NCBI RefSeq assembly: GCF_900232945.1 | Contig: NZ_OCTU01000001.1 | Coordinates: forward strand, 493,613-557,612 | From: Urinicoccus timonensis | GTDB lineage: Bacteria; Bacillota; Clostridia; Tissierellales; Peptoniphilaceae | Direction: 5' to 3' | DNA: 64,000 nucleotides | Shown: positions 23,962 through 32,616 of the stretch, one piece after another | Layout: each line of letters starts with the position of its first letter | Numbering within the stretch: the first letter of the stretch is position 1 | Translations under genes and position numbers: made by a program | The notes under the pieces: generated by a model | Databases searched by the model: none | Told to the model about the DNA's origin: nothing | Seen by the model: only the letters and a program-made list of their open reading frames with translations

Positions 23962-24917
23962 TCCTTACCTCCCAGTCTCGTTCTCGGGTTAATAAAGTAA
24001 ATCAGGCTTTGGGTGCCTCCATTTAGGATGATGGCCATGAGGCCAAAAAGAAGAAGGGACCCTTGGATCAAGGGTAGGTCCGAAGTCCGAACAGCCCCTA
24101 CAAACATCCGACCCAGTCCGGGCCAGGCAAAGACCTCTTCAATTAAGACACTTCCTGAAATAACATACATGATATTGGACGATAAGACCGTCATAAGGGG
24201 AATTTTTATGTTGTTCAAGAGGTGGTTTTTTAGGATATACTTTCTATCCACTCCCCGAACCAGGGCATTTTCCACATGGGGCTTGGCCATTTCTTCCAAG
24301 AGGACATTGCGGATAAATAGACTGGTTTGGCCCACCAGGGGCAGGTTCAAGCAAATGGCCGGCAGGATGTAGTTGGCAAAGCCTCCCCGACCTGAGCTGG
24401 GTAAAATTTGTAGTTTAACTGAAAAAAATAAAATCAGCATGTAGCCCAGCCAAAAGACAGGAATGGATACAAAGAGGAAGGACAGGCCTTGGACCAGCTT
24501 GTCCACCCAGCTTTTATTGTAGATGGCGGCTAAAAAGCCCCCCAGACTGGAAAAAATTAAAAGAAGGACAAAGGACACCGCCCCCAATTGCAGGGTGGGA
24601 ATGGTGGCATTGGCCATGACGTGGAGGACGGGCATTTTTTTGACATAGGAATTGCCCAGGTCTCCCTTGACGGCCTTGCCCAGCCACATGGTGTATTGCT
24701 TGGTTACCGGCTTGTCCAGGTTTAAATAGGTCCTGGCCCGAGCCAAACTTTCATCATTAATCCCTACGTGGATGGTTCTAAGATAGTTGGCTGCTGGGTC
24801 TCCCGGTTGTATCTTGACCAAGACAAAGGTAAAGATAGAAATCACTACCAGGGTTAAAAAGAATAAAATGATTTTTCCCAGGCCCTTGGCCAGGGGATTT
24901 TTCTTCATTAGAGGCAT
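23958..24917 (-). CDS. Peptide/nickel-type ABC transporter permease (DppB/NikB-like)
   Basis: An inner-membrane permease of 319 residues with about six membrane segments. The N-terminal TFVLVKIQPGDPA motif and the cytoplasmic loop ENALVRGVDRKYILKNHLLNN fit the family, with a VLIEEVFAWPGLGRMFVGA segment near residue 255. AAAGGGAG precedes the ATG. A hairpin in the gap before this gene may lower its expression relative to the binding protein. Confidence 0.92.
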   Translation of the reverse strand: MPLMKKNPLAKGLGKIILFFLTLVVISIFTFVLVKIQPGDPAANYLRTIHVGINDESLARARTYLNLDKPVTKQYTMWLGKAVKGDLGNSYVKKMPVLHVMANATIPTLQLGAVSFVLLLIFSSLGGFLAAIYNKSWVDKLVQGLSFLFVSIPVFWLGYMLILFFSVKLQILPSSGRGGFANYILPAICLNLPLVGQTSLFIRNVLLEEMAKPHVENALVRGVDRKYILKNHLLNNIKIPLMTVLSSNIMYVISGSVLIEEVFAWPGLGRMFVGAVRTSDLPLIQGSLLLFGLMAIILNGGTQSLIYFINPRTRLGGKE

Positions 24918-24940
24918 AGCAGACTCCCTTTAGATAAAAG

Positions 24941-24968
24941 AAAAGGGATAGTTTCCACTATCCCTTTT
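24941..24968 (-). terminator. Intercistronic hairpin between binding protein and permease genes
   Basis: AAAAGGGATAGT pairs with ACTATCCCTTTT around a short loop. It lies directly after the binding protein's stop codon and within the operon. It may act as a partial terminator or 3' stabiliser that keeps binding-protein mRNA in excess, as often seen in ABC operons. Confidence 0.65.
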
Positions 24969-24971
24969 GAC

Positions 24972-26606
24972 TTACTTGTTATCATGAACTTTACTTGTTG
25001 AAAAAACGGGGAGGCGGTTTTCTTCAGGCATGAATTTAACATTTTCCAATTCGCCAGCCCGGTAGACGCAAGTAAAGGCTTGGTAGGTGACGGGAATATA
25101 GACTGCTTGTTCGTTTAAAGTTTTTAAAACGTAAGCATATTCTTCCTTCATCTTGTTTTGGTCCGGTTCTACCAAAAGTTTGTTGATGGTATCATAGAGT
25201 TGGTCTCTCATGGGTAGACCCTTTTGAGCTGCATTGTCAGGGCTTCCATTTTCAGATTCCACAGCCATGGCTTGTAGGACGGCATGGGGATCCCATGGAG
25301 CACCCCAGGTGTAGTTTACCATAAGGTCAAAGTCACCCTTGGCTGCATTGGACCAGTGAGTTTTTTCTTCCAGAGCATTGAGTTCAACGTCTACACCAAG
25401 TTTTTTCCATTCACCTTGGACATATTCTGCCAGGCTCTTGTCGCTGTTTTTACTTGCAACAAAGGGGAAGACAAGTTTTAATTTTTGACCATCTTTTTCC
25501 CGAATTCCATCGGATCCTTTGACCCAACCGGCTTGGTCTAGGAGTTTTTCTGCTTCTTCTAGCTTGTAGTCGTAAATTTCTACTGGAACATCGGTATTTG
25601 GTACGTTCTTAGCAAAAAGGGTATCGGCTGGTTGTTCAACTCCGCCAAAGATGTTTTTAGAAACACTTTCCTTGTCGACGGCATGGCTTAAAGCCTTACG
25701 AACAGCAAGGTCTTTTAGGGGACCTCTAGATGTGTTGAATAGGATCATCCGAGTGGACATTGGGTCAGAGCTTTCAGCTACATACTTGTCATCATTTTTG
25801 TAAGTGGTGAAACGGTCTAGACTGATTAAGCCGTTTCCGTAAACCATGTCTAGGTTTCCTGCTTCAAATTCCAAGGCTGTGGTTTCTGCATCAGGAATGG
25901 CCTTAATGGTTACTTCTTTTACGCCAGGTTTTTCACCCCAGTAGTATTCGTTTTGTACGAAGGTTGCATATTCGTTGTCTTTGTGGTCTTTTAAAACCCA
26001 AGGACCGGTTCCGATGGGAGCCTTGATTCCCTTGGCAGTATCTCCATCATCTGGGAAACCTGCATCCCCCAACATACGGATGGGGCGGATCATGGCCAGG
26101 TCATAAAGAGCAGCTGAATAAGGCTTGCTTAGGGTTAATTCAAAGGTATAGTCGTCCATTGCCTTGAAGCTATCCAGGTAGTTGGTAAAGGTAAACCAGT
26201 TGTGGTTGGGCTTGTTTTCTTCAGAGAAGATGGTCTTGAAGTTCTTTTCAACATTTTGGGCATTAAAGTCAGATCCGTCTGAGAACTTAACTCCTTGTCT
26301 TAAGTGGAAGGTATAGGTCTTTCCATCTTCTGAAATATCCCAGGATTCTGCCAGGGATGGTTTGATTTCGCCGCCTTCTCCATAGTATACCAAGCCTTCA
26401 TAAACCATATCTTGGGTTACGAATTGGCTGGGAAGGTACATATGGGGGTTTAACTCTCCTACTGGGTCCTCGTTAAAGGGGATGGTTAGGGTGTCGTCAG
26501 ATGCTGCTCCATCTCCAGCAGCTCCTCCCTTGCCACAAGCGCTTAAGCCAAGAGCTAGGGCAAACAGGCAAAAAATTGCCAAGAGTCTTTGGGTTTTCTT
26601 TTTCAT
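24972..26606 (-). CDS. Extracellular solute-binding lipoprotein (SBP_bac_5, peptide/nickel type)
   Basis: A 544-residue lipoprotein. The signal peptide ends in lipobox LGLSAC (Cys about residue 24). The body has the typical family-5 features: LNPHMYLPSQFV, VYEGLVYYGEGGEIKPSLAESWDIS, TFHLRQGVKFSDGS and VRKALSHAVDKESV. The family binds oligopeptides, nickel or cobalt chelates and haem. ATG 26606 is used rather than the adjacent GTG because GGAG lies 7 bases before it. The transcript carries a cobalamin riboswitch, so a corrinoid- or cobalt-related ligand is inferred; sequence alone cannot decide. Confidence 0.92.
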   Translation of the reverse strand: MKKKTQRLLAIFCLFALALGLSACGKGGAAGDGAASDDTLTIPFNEDPVGELNPHMYLPSQFVTQDMVYEGLVYYGEGGEIKPSLAESWDISEDGKTYTFHLRQGVKFSDGSDFNAQNVEKNFKTIFSEENKPNHNWFTFTNYLDSFKAMDDYTFELTLSKPYSAALYDLAMIRPIRMLGDAGFPDDGDTAKGIKAPIGTGPWVLKDHKDNEYATFVQNEYYWGEKPGVKEVTIKAIPDAETTALEFEAGNLDMVYGNGLISLDRFTTYKNDDKYVAESSDPMSTRMILFNTSRGPLKDLAVRKALSHAVDKESVSKNIFGGVEQPADTLFAKNVPNTDVPVEIYDYKLEEAEKLLDQAGWVKGSDGIREKDGQKLKLVFPFVASKNSDKSLAEYVQGEWKKLGVDVELNALEEKTHWSNAAKGDFDLMVNYTWGAPWDPHAVLQAMAVESENGSPDNAAQKGLPMRDQLYDTINKLLVEPDQNKMKEEYAYVLKTLNEQAVYIPVTYQAFTCVYRAGELENVKFMPEENRLPVFSTSKVHDNK

Positions 26607-26668
26607 CACATTCTCCTTTTCTGGTTTTGATTTCGGAGTTTATCAGACTGAACCATTCCCTTGTTGGT

Positions 26669-26700
26669 AAAAAAAAATATATAGACCTAGATCTATATAT
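26669..26700 (-). terminator. Riboswitch 2 expression-platform terminator
   Basis: On the minus strand ATATATAGA pairs with TCTATATAT around a TCTAGG loop, followed by a run of T (26677-26669). It lies between the cobalamin aptamer and the binding-protein start. Confidence 0.85.
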
Positions 26701-26714
26701 ACTTCCTTTCTTAC

Positions 26715-26845
26715 TAAGTCACTCGCTTAAATTCAATACTGCAGAGGTAGCCTGGCTTTACAGTGGCGGGACCGCATAGGACTTGCACCTATTTCCCCTC
26801 ATTCAATTTGGTTCTAAACTCCAAAATACAGCACTATTTACTTGT
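26715..26845 (-). promoter_or_regulatory. Cobalamin riboswitch 2
   Basis: The minus strand carries the conserved GGTGCAAGTCC (26789-26779), GCGGTCCCGCCACTGTAAA (26776-26757), then AGCCAGGCTACCTCTGCAG immediately after. This is a compact form without a long variable arm. It is followed by a terminator and then the five-gene ABC importer, which should be repressed when B12 is plentiful. Confidence 0.92.
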
Positions 26846-26853
26846 ATGTGGAT

Positions 26854-26882
26854 ATTGTATAGAATTTGTAAACTAATGTCAA
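26854..26882 (-). promoter_or_regulatory. Promoter of the B12-regulated ABC importer
   Basis: TTGACA (26882-26877) and TACAAT (26859-26854) on the minus strand are separated by exactly 17 bases, just upstream of the riboswitch. A Fur-like box touches its upstream edge. Confidence 0.78.
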
Positions 26883-26896
26883 GATAATAACTATCA
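26882..26896. promoter_or_regulatory. Fur-type box between divergent promoters
   Basis: AGATAATAACTATCA matches 12 of 14 defined positions of the Fur 7-1-7 palindrome. It sits between the importer promoter (minus strand) and the SLH-repeat gene promoter (plus strand), so it could affect either or both. Confidence 0.5.
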
Positions 26897-26913
26897 TTGT
26901 AAAAAATATTTTT

Positions 26914-26943
26914 TTGCTTAAAAGACTTCTCCTGTGGTATATA
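26914..26943 (+). promoter_or_regulatory. Possible promoter of the SLH-repeat gene
   Basis: TTGCTT and TATATA are separated by 18 bases and end about 44 bases before the ATG at 26987. A Fur-like box lies directly upstream. Confidence 0.4.
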
Positions 26944-26986
26944 TTAAACAGAAAGCAAATCACAAATAAACACAGGAGGAAAAATA

Positions 26987-28282
26987 ATGAAAACTCTTCG
27001 TAAAAAATACTTAATTCCATTGACATCCTGTCTTGTCTTGGGTCTAGTGAGCCCGGTTTTGGCCCACCCCTTCCATGATGTGGACCACCATTGGGCCAAG
27101 GATCAAATTGTCTGGGCCTATGATAAGGGAATTGTTTCCGGAGTCAATGCCAACCATTTCTCTCCAGATGCTACCATCTCCAAGGGTGAATTTTACCGGA
27201 TGGTCAACCAATACTTTGGCTTGACCCGTAAGGCCGACATCCACTTTACCGACGTAACACCCAACATGTGGTTTTATGAGGATGTCCGTAAGGCTGTGGC
27301 CTTTGGCTACATTTCCGACTATACCGGAACCCTCCAAGCCATGTCTGCCATTAGCCGGGATGAGGCTGCAAGAATCCTAGGCAAGGTCTACAACCTTTCT
27401 GCCCAACCCGATGCAGCTAGAGACTTTTCCGACAGGGACCTCATCCGGAACCCTGGAGAAGTTGGAGCTCTTGTTCAAAAGGGCATCATGGTGGGAAAAC
27501 CCAACAAGGAATTTGACCCCGCTGGATTTTTAACCCGGGCTGAATTTTCCGTCGTCTTAAAGGCTGCCAACGACAAGTTGGGAAGTCAATATGTCCCCTC
27601 TCCAGCCACCAGCAGTCAAACCACCACAAGTAAGGACAAGTTGGGCTATGCCCTAGATGCTAGCGAATACAATATCTTCAAAGATAAGATGCTAACCAAG
27701 GGCTACAGTCTGGACCAAGTTAAGGACCTTTGGGACCGGGGTTACCGTAACCCAGATAAAATTGACCAAAGAACCGGAACCAGCTGGACCAATTGGGCTA
27801 GCTACAATGACTTCTACCGTTACTATCGAGGTCTAGGCTATAGTGAAAAGCAAGTTGAAGACCTTTGGAACAAGGAAGCTGGCCGCTATTCCTATTGGTA
27901 TCGTAACTTTGCCAACTACGACGATTTTTACAACTACTACAAGGGTCGAGGCTATTCAAATGACCAAATCCTCCATTTTTGGAACAATGGAAAAGACCCC
28001 TTAAACTTCTTCCCTAGCAACCGCTCCTATACAGACTACCGGGACTTCTACCGCTACTACAAGGACCGGGGTTACAGCAATAAAGAGATTGATGATCTAT
28101 GGAATCAAGGCTATGGTCGGTATTATGACTATAGAGATTACTTTAGAAGTTATGATGAGTTTTATAACTACTTCAAGGGAAGGTATAGCGAATCAACCAT
28201 TAAGGACATGTGGAATAGTGGAAACTATCGCCTAAATCCCTCTGTAGATTTGGATGGCCATATTCGTTGGCAATTTAAATAA
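26987..28282 (+). CDS. Secreted SLH protein with C-terminal aromatic repeats
   Basis: A 431-residue surface protein with a signal peptide (1-26, cleavage near VLAHP) and three SLH domains (about 27-75, 85-135, 140-190; FHDVDHHWAKDQIVWAYD, HFTDVTPNMWFYEDV, DFSDRDLIRNPGEV). After a Ser/Thr linker come about five imperfect repeats of 35-45 residues (about 218-420), each carrying a YxDFYxYYKGRGYSxxQIxxLW-like core. I do not recognise this repeat. It is rich in Tyr, Trp and Asp and might bind a sugar, metal or porphyrin, or simply build a surface fibre. AGGAGGAAAAATA precedes the ATG. A Fur-like box lies upstream, and a very stable terminator follows. Confidence 0.9.
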   Translation: MKTLRKKYLIPLTSCLVLGLVSPVLAHPFHDVDHHWAKDQIVWAYDKGIVSGVNANHFSPDATISKGEFYRMVNQYFGLTRKADIHFTDVTPNMWFYEDVRKAVAFGYISDYTGTLQAMSAISRDEAARILGKVYNLSAQPDAARDFSDRDLIRNPGEVGALVQKGIMVGKPNKEFDPAGFLTRAEFSVVLKAANDKLGSQYVPSPATSSQTTTSKDKLGYALDASEYNIFKDKMLTKGYSLDQVKDLWDRGYRNPDKIDQRTGTSWTNWASYNDFYRYYRGLGYSEKQVEDLWNKEAGRYSYWYRNFANYDDFYNYYKGRGYSNDQILHFWNNGKDPLNFFPSNRSYTDYRDFYRYYKDRGYSNKEIDDLWNQGYGRYYDYRDYFRSYDEFYNYFKGRYSESTIKDMWNSGNYRLNPSVDLDGHIRWQFK

Positions 28283-28286
28283 AAGA

Positions 28287-28340
28287 AAAAAGCACGATAT
28301 AAAATTGGGGAGGTTTGAACCTCCCCAATTTTATATCGTG
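28287..28340 (+). terminator. Long perfect-stem terminator
   Basis: A stem of more than 20 bp, starting AAAGCACGATATAAAATTGG, pairs perfectly with its complement ending at about 28335, followed by T-rich sequence. It ends the SLH-repeat gene transcript and faces the convergent ABC operon. Confidence 0.92.
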
Positions 28341-28461
28341 CTTTTGTTTTTAATTTGTCTTATATATATTTTTTAATGGAGTAACCTTTTTATTATTATA
28401 GATATTGCATGCTTACAGCAATTAAATAACCCTAATTCTTTATACTTAATTAGTTTTCAAG

Positions 28462-29205
28462 TTATTTTAATATAACTATTTTTCTACTATGATAATCAAT
28501 AATATCTAGTTCTGTTTCGAAAGCCTTCTCTAAATTATCTATAGTTAAGACATTTTTGGGTACACCAAAACTTAGTATATCTGTATTTTTAAGGATTAAT
28601 ATTTTGTCAGCATACATAGATGCAATATTTATGTCATGAACAGTCATAAGTATTGTAACTTTCTTTTCTTCAGCAATGTGTTTTAATAATTCCATTGTTT
28701 GTTTTTCATATTTTAAGTCTAATGCACTGGTAGGTTCATCTAATAACAAAACTTTTGGATTTTGCGCTAAAGCTCTAGCTATAATAACTCTTTGACGTTC
28801 TCCTCCTGAAAGTTGATGAACCATTTTCCCGGCAAATTTTTCAATTTGAAAATTCTTAAATAATTGATCTAAATCTTCATCTCTTTGTTTCTTTGGAGTA
28901 TTTTGTTGGCCCAAACGTATATACTCATACACTAAAATTCCAAAATTTGTTTCTATAGATTGTGGTACATATGAAATATATTTTGCTCTTTCTTTTATTG
29001 ATAATTTTTTTAAATCTATATCCCCATACTTTATACTTTCTGCTCCCTTTAAAATCATTAGTATATTCTTTAATAGCGTTGTTTTTCCAGTTCCATTCGG
29101 ACCGATAATCGCCATTATTTCTCCATCATTAATTTCAAAATTTATGTTTCTTAATACTTTTTGATTTCCATAAGAAAAATTGATATTTTTTACTACTAAA
29201 GGCAT
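28462..29205 (-). CDS. FecE/BtuD-type ABC transporter ATPase (iron/siderophore/cobalamin family)
   Basis: A 247-residue ATPase with Walker A GPNGTGKTTLLK (near residue 35), signature QLSGGERQRVIIARAL, Walker B VLLLDEPTSALD and the H-loop MTVHDINIASMYADK. The YVPQSIETNFGILVYEYIRLGQ stretch is typical of the iron-chelate/B12 family. Its start overlaps the permease stop by one base. Codon use is markedly more AT-rich than in the flanking regions. Because the partner permease has a stop codon, the transporter may be inactive. Confidence 0.93.
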   Translation of the reverse strand: MPLVVKNINFSYGNQKVLRNINFEINDGEIMAIIGPNGTGKTTLLKNILMILKGAESIKYGDIDLKKLSIKERAKYISYVPQSIETNFGILVYEYIRLGQQNTPKKQRDEDLDQLFKNFQIEKFAGKMVHQLSGGERQRVIIARALAQNPKVLLLDEPTSALDLKYEKQTMELLKHIAEEKKVTILMTVHDINIASMYADKILILKNTDILSFGVPKNVLTIDNLEKAFETELDIIDYHSRKIVILK

Positions 29206-30242
29206 TAGACACCTCTTTTTCTTAAAACTTGTATTAGAAAAATGGGAACTCCAATAAAAGAAATTATAATCCCTACCGGTATAACAACAGGTGCCAAAAT
29301 TAATCTCCCTATTGTATCCGATATTAATAATAAAATGCTCCCCACTATCATAGACAACGGTATTAAAAACTTATAGATATTACCAACCAAACTTCTACTG
29401 ATATGTGGCGCTGCCAATCCTACAAACCCTATAATTCCTGTAAAACTGATGATTGACGCTGTAATTAATGTAGCCAATATGTTTACCAATAGCCTTAGAA
29501 TTTTTGTATTGACTCCCATGGATGTTGCCGTTTCATCATTGTTCATAGATAATATACTCAATTTATTGTTACAAATCATCAAAATAATGATTGATGGGAT
29601 GCAGACAATCAAAACAATTTTACAATGCAACCAAGTGGCACTATTAATAGAGCCAAAACTCCAATTAACTACACTTGCCAATTTGGCATCATCAGCTACA
29701 AACTATACAGTTGTGGCTAAAGCCTGAAACAAATAATTTACTGCAATTCCAGATAAAACTATAACATGAGATTTATATCCAAATCTACTGGCCAATAGAA
29801 AAATAAGAAAAGACGCAAATAGTGCAAATAAAAAAGCATTTGAAACAATTCCCATGTTTGAATTGGAAAAAAAACTAAACCCGAAGACAATAGCTAATGA
29901 AGCACCAAATCCTGCTGCTGAAGAAATACCCGTTGTAAAGGGGCTCACCATTGGATTCCCAGTAATCCCTTGCATGATAGATCCGGCTACTGCTAATCCA
30001 CTTCCTGCAAGAATCGCTAATAAGGTCCTCGGCAATCTAAGACTAAAAATTATTTTTTCGGCCTGTGCCAATTCTTTGCCATTTAATGCTTTTATTATTG
30101 TATCAAGTACCATCGACATTGTTGAATTTGTTACACCAAGAGAGCTAGTATAGAATGATATAAGGATTAATATTAAAAAAGAGAGGATAAGAAGAATCCA
30201 TCTCTTAGCCTCTCTTTTTCTAACAAGATTAGATATAGACAT
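29205..30242 (-). pseudogene. FecCD-family ABC permease interrupted by one in-frame amber codon
   Basis: Read through, the frame gives about 345 residues, the full length of FecCD/BtuC permeases, with about ten membrane segments and conserved motifs LRLPRTLLAILAGSGLAVAGSIMQG, NPMVSPFTTGISSAA and GFVGLAAPHISRSLVG. Translation stops at a TAG at 29705-29703, after FQALATTV. The reading frame continues without shift as FVADDAKLASVVNWSFGS, exactly as homologues do. The likely change is CAG (Gln) to TAG. Nothing else looks decayed, so the mutation is probably recent, or a sequencing error, or suppressed. Confidence 0.88.
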
Positions 30243-30244
30243 TC

Positions 30245-31375
30245 CTACTCCTTTTCTAACTCATCAGCCGTATAAAAATGTCCATCAATATTTTTAAATC
30301 CTTGAAAATCTTCCATCCAAGCTCTAAAAACTTCATAAGGATCTAAATCGGGAACTAGATCGGGATACATCCATTTTGCAATAAACATTGTTCCTACTAG
30401 TTTTGATGCACCACCATGACTAAACTGAGTCATAAAATAAATATCATTATTTTTTACAGCCTTAATATCCGACCAGCCTGGTCTTGATTTAATTTCTTCC
30501 AGTTTTTCCTTAAACTGTTCTTTTCGAGGTGGTGTGTACAAACCAGTTCCACTCATTGCATCATCAGCTGTTAGAAATTTTATTATAACATCGGGATTTC
30601 TATTGATGACTTCTTCTGGGTTTATTTCATTAATGTTAATATTTTCATAGTTTTCACTAAATATGTTTTTAGCTCCAGCTAATTTTTGCATATTGAAGAA
30701 ATAATCTCCAGGAATGGTTGATTGAAAGTCTGTTACTTGTTCTAAATACAAGGTTTTTTGCTTGTCTTCCGGTACTCTTGCTTTAATGTATTCTAATTTA
30801 TCATTGAAATAGTCATAAAATTTTTTAGCTGTTTCTTCAGTACCAAACATTTTGCCTATATTTTCTACTTGGTTTTTAAAATCACTTGTATCATACCCAG
30901 ATATAACAAACACCTTAATTCCAAATTCCTTAAGTTTGTTTTCTGCTTCTTCCCATGAACCGTTTGCAGGTAAAATAACAACTTGGGGATTTAATTCTAC
31001 TATTTTTTCATAGTTTAAATCATTTCCCCCTTTACTTATTGTATTATTCGGATCAAATTCAGACCAATACTCTCTATCTTGTGCTGTATTCATATCTACG
31101 GCTATTACTCTATCAATAGCCCCTGAAGCCCTAATTAGTTCTGAATTATATCGATTTGCTACAACACATGTTTTCACAGGATAAGGTAGGGTAACTTTTC
31201 TTCCAACATTATCCGTCAATGTTATTTCTTTCTTTTCATCATTAGCTGCGGATTTTGATTCCTCCGCATTGATGTTTTCTTTGTTTTGACTCACATTTTT
31301 ATTGCAACCAATGGCAATAAAGGAAGTCATACAAATAAGAACAAATAATAGCAAGCATTTAGTCGTTTTTTTCAT
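30245..31375 (-). CDS. Iron-chelate/corrinoid-type ABC substrate-binding lipoprotein
   Basis: A 376-residue class III (FecB/BtuF-like) binding protein. The signal peptide ends in lipobox IAIGC (Cys about 24), followed by an acidic Ser/Glu/Asn-rich spacer. The fold shows TLTDNVGRKVTLPYPVK, ASGAIDRVIAVD, KIVELNPQVVILPANGSW and IKAVKNNDIYFM. The ligand is unknown; the family takes siderophores, haem, cobalamin or other metal chelates. GGAG lies before the ATG. It is the first gene of an AT-rich operon with permease and ATPase. Confidence 0.9.
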   Translation of the reverse strand: MKKTTKCLLLFVLICMTSFIAIGCNKNVSQNKENINAEESKSAANDEKKEITLTDNVGRKVTLPYPVKTCVVANRYNSELIRASGAIDRVIAVDMNTAQDREYWSEFDPNNTISKGGNDLNYEKIVELNPQVVILPANGSWEEAENKLKEFGIKVFVISGYDTSDFKNQVENIGKMFGTEETAKKFYDYFNDKLEYIKARVPEDKQKTLYLEQVTDFQSTIPGDYFFNMQKLAGAKNIFSENYENININEINPEEVINRNPDVIIKFLTADDAMSGTGLYTPPRKEQFKEKLEEIKSRPGWSDIKAVKNNDIYFMTQFSHGGASKLVGTMFIAKWMYPDLVPDLDPYEVFRAWMEDFQGFKNIDGHFYTADELEKE

Positions 31376-31870
31376 AAGGCGCTCCTTAAAAATATTTTTT
31401 AGTGAGTCTATCCTCCATTACATTAAGTAAACACTTTCACCAAAATGATGTAACATCTAATTTATAACCCCTAAATAAAATTAGATATCGTTTCTAAATA
31501 CATTTTATAGTACAACATCTGCTTTAAACCTTTGCAAGTTATTTCTATCTATTTATATTTATTTGAAAATATAGTCCTTTACTATAACTGGTTCACCGCA
31601 GATAAAAAATAAAAACGTTATCTATGGGAGATGATAAAATTAAAATCAATCTAAGTAAAATAAATATTGTAATGCCTGGGTGATTTTGTCCTATGATACA
31701 GATTGATGTTCACCTAAGTTTTATTGAATATTAATTCGAGACTTCGATAAGATTGTTTTAGCGTCATATTTTTATTAGAAAATCTGAAGTGTTTTTTGTT
31801 GTACTTAAACTATCAGTTCAAGATATAAAATATCTATTATAAATTTATTTCTACAGCAACTATCTTATAA
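31376..31870. other. AT-rich intergenic stretch upstream of the FecB-type operon
   Basis: About 500 bases without a supportable gene. On the minus strand an inverted arrangement TTACAT...ATGTAA (about 31407-31453) lies near the presumed promoter and could be an operator, but the arms are short. I see no riboswitch consensus. The composition is as AT-rich as the neighbouring operon, consistent with both having arrived together. Confidence 0.4.
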
Positions 31871-31875
31871 AATCA

Positions 31876-32616
31876 TAACCACCCGTAAAACGGGTGGTTT
31901 GATCACGGGCTATAAGCCCAAGTATTACCAACCAGCGTCTCAAGGCGCTGGTTTTCACTTTGTTCAAACCTTATTGTTTTTGCCTCTTTAGCCTGCCCTT
32001 AAAGGGCTTTACTTCATCTTCTCTTGAATGGATCTTCGTATTCTTTTACACTTAATTTATCCATTGCTATGTCGTGTTGCTCTTGCTCTCTTATATACTT
32101 TGCTATTGTTTGTTCATTCAATCCTACCGTACTTACATAATATCCCTCTGCCCAAAAATGTCTGTTTCCAAATTTGTATTTTAGGTTTGCATGCTTGTCA
32201 AACATCATTAGTGCACTTTTTCCTTTCAAGTATCCCATGAAACTTGACACTGATATTTTTGGGGGAATACTAACTAGCATATGCACATGGTCTGGCATTA
32301 AATGTCCTTCTATTATTTCGACTCCTTTATATTTGCATAATGTTCTAAATATTTCTCCCAAACTGTCTCGGTATTGATTAAAAACAATTTTTCGTCTATA
32401 CTTTGGTGTAAAGACAATATGATATTTACACATCCATTTTGTGTGTGATAATGAATTTGCCTTTTGAACCATTTAAATCACCTCTTCATTATTTTAGGTC
32501 TGAACAACTCTATTATAATACTGAGGTGATTTTTTGGTATAACCTTTTGTTTCCTACCCGCATAGCGGGTAGTTTTTTGTTTCGCACGCGTTGCGTGCTC
32601 AACTGACTAAAGTCAT
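31876..32616 (-). mobile_element. IS200/IS605-family element (tnpA only)
   Basis: A single Y1 transposase gene is flanked by hairpins rather than inverted repeats. On the right are AACCACCCG/CGGGTGGTT (31877-31899) and AACCAGCG/CGCTGGTT (about 31930-31952). On the left are CTACCCGC/GCGGGTAG (32554-32572), GCACGC/GCGTGC (32584-32598) and TGACTAAAGTCA (32604-32615). Subterminal hairpins and absence of target duplication are typical. Exact ends are approximate. It lies immediately beyond the htrA terminator. Confidence 0.88.
32014..32472 (-). CDS. tnpA: IS200-type Y1 transposase
   Basis: A 152-residue HUH single-strand transposase. KWMCKYHIVFTPKYRRK starts the family fold, the HUH metal site is seen in HLMPDHVHMLVSIPP, and the catalytic Tyr region follows FWAEGYYVSTVGLNE with the helix TIAKYIREQEQHD. 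Full length, no frameshift. No TnpB gene accompanies it, as in IS200 proper. AGGTGATTT precedes the ATG. Confidence 0.95.
   Translation of the reverse strand: MVQKANSLSHTKWMCKYHIVFTPKYRRKIVFNQYRDSLGEIFRTLCKYKGVEIIEGHLMPDHVHMLVSIPPKISVSSFMGYLKGKSALMMFDKHANLKYKFGNRHFWAEGYYVSTVGLNEQTIAKYIREQEQHDIAMDKLSVKEYEDPFKRR

Noticed and set aside
26838-27026. A short hydrophobic frame antisense to the SLH-repeat gene start
   Set aside because: It overlaps promoters and the Fur-like box, has no ribosome binding site, and its hydrophobicity simply reflects AT-rich DNA.
27650-28240. Repeat array resembling CRISPR
   Set aside because: The repetition is at protein level, of variable length and in frame inside the SLH gene. 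No CRISPR array or cas gene is seen anywhere in the window.
29703-29705. TAG as a pyrrolysine codon
   Set aside because: FecCD permeases do not use pyrrolysine, and no supporting gene or element is seen in the window.
29205-30242. Two separate small permease genes
   Set aside because: The two parts are in the same frame, separated by one TAG, and together give exactly one FecCD permease. The second part has no start codon with a ribosome binding site.
31560-31760. A possible riboswitch upstream of the FecB-type operon
   Set aside because: Several short complementary segments are present but no known riboswitch consensus could be matched.
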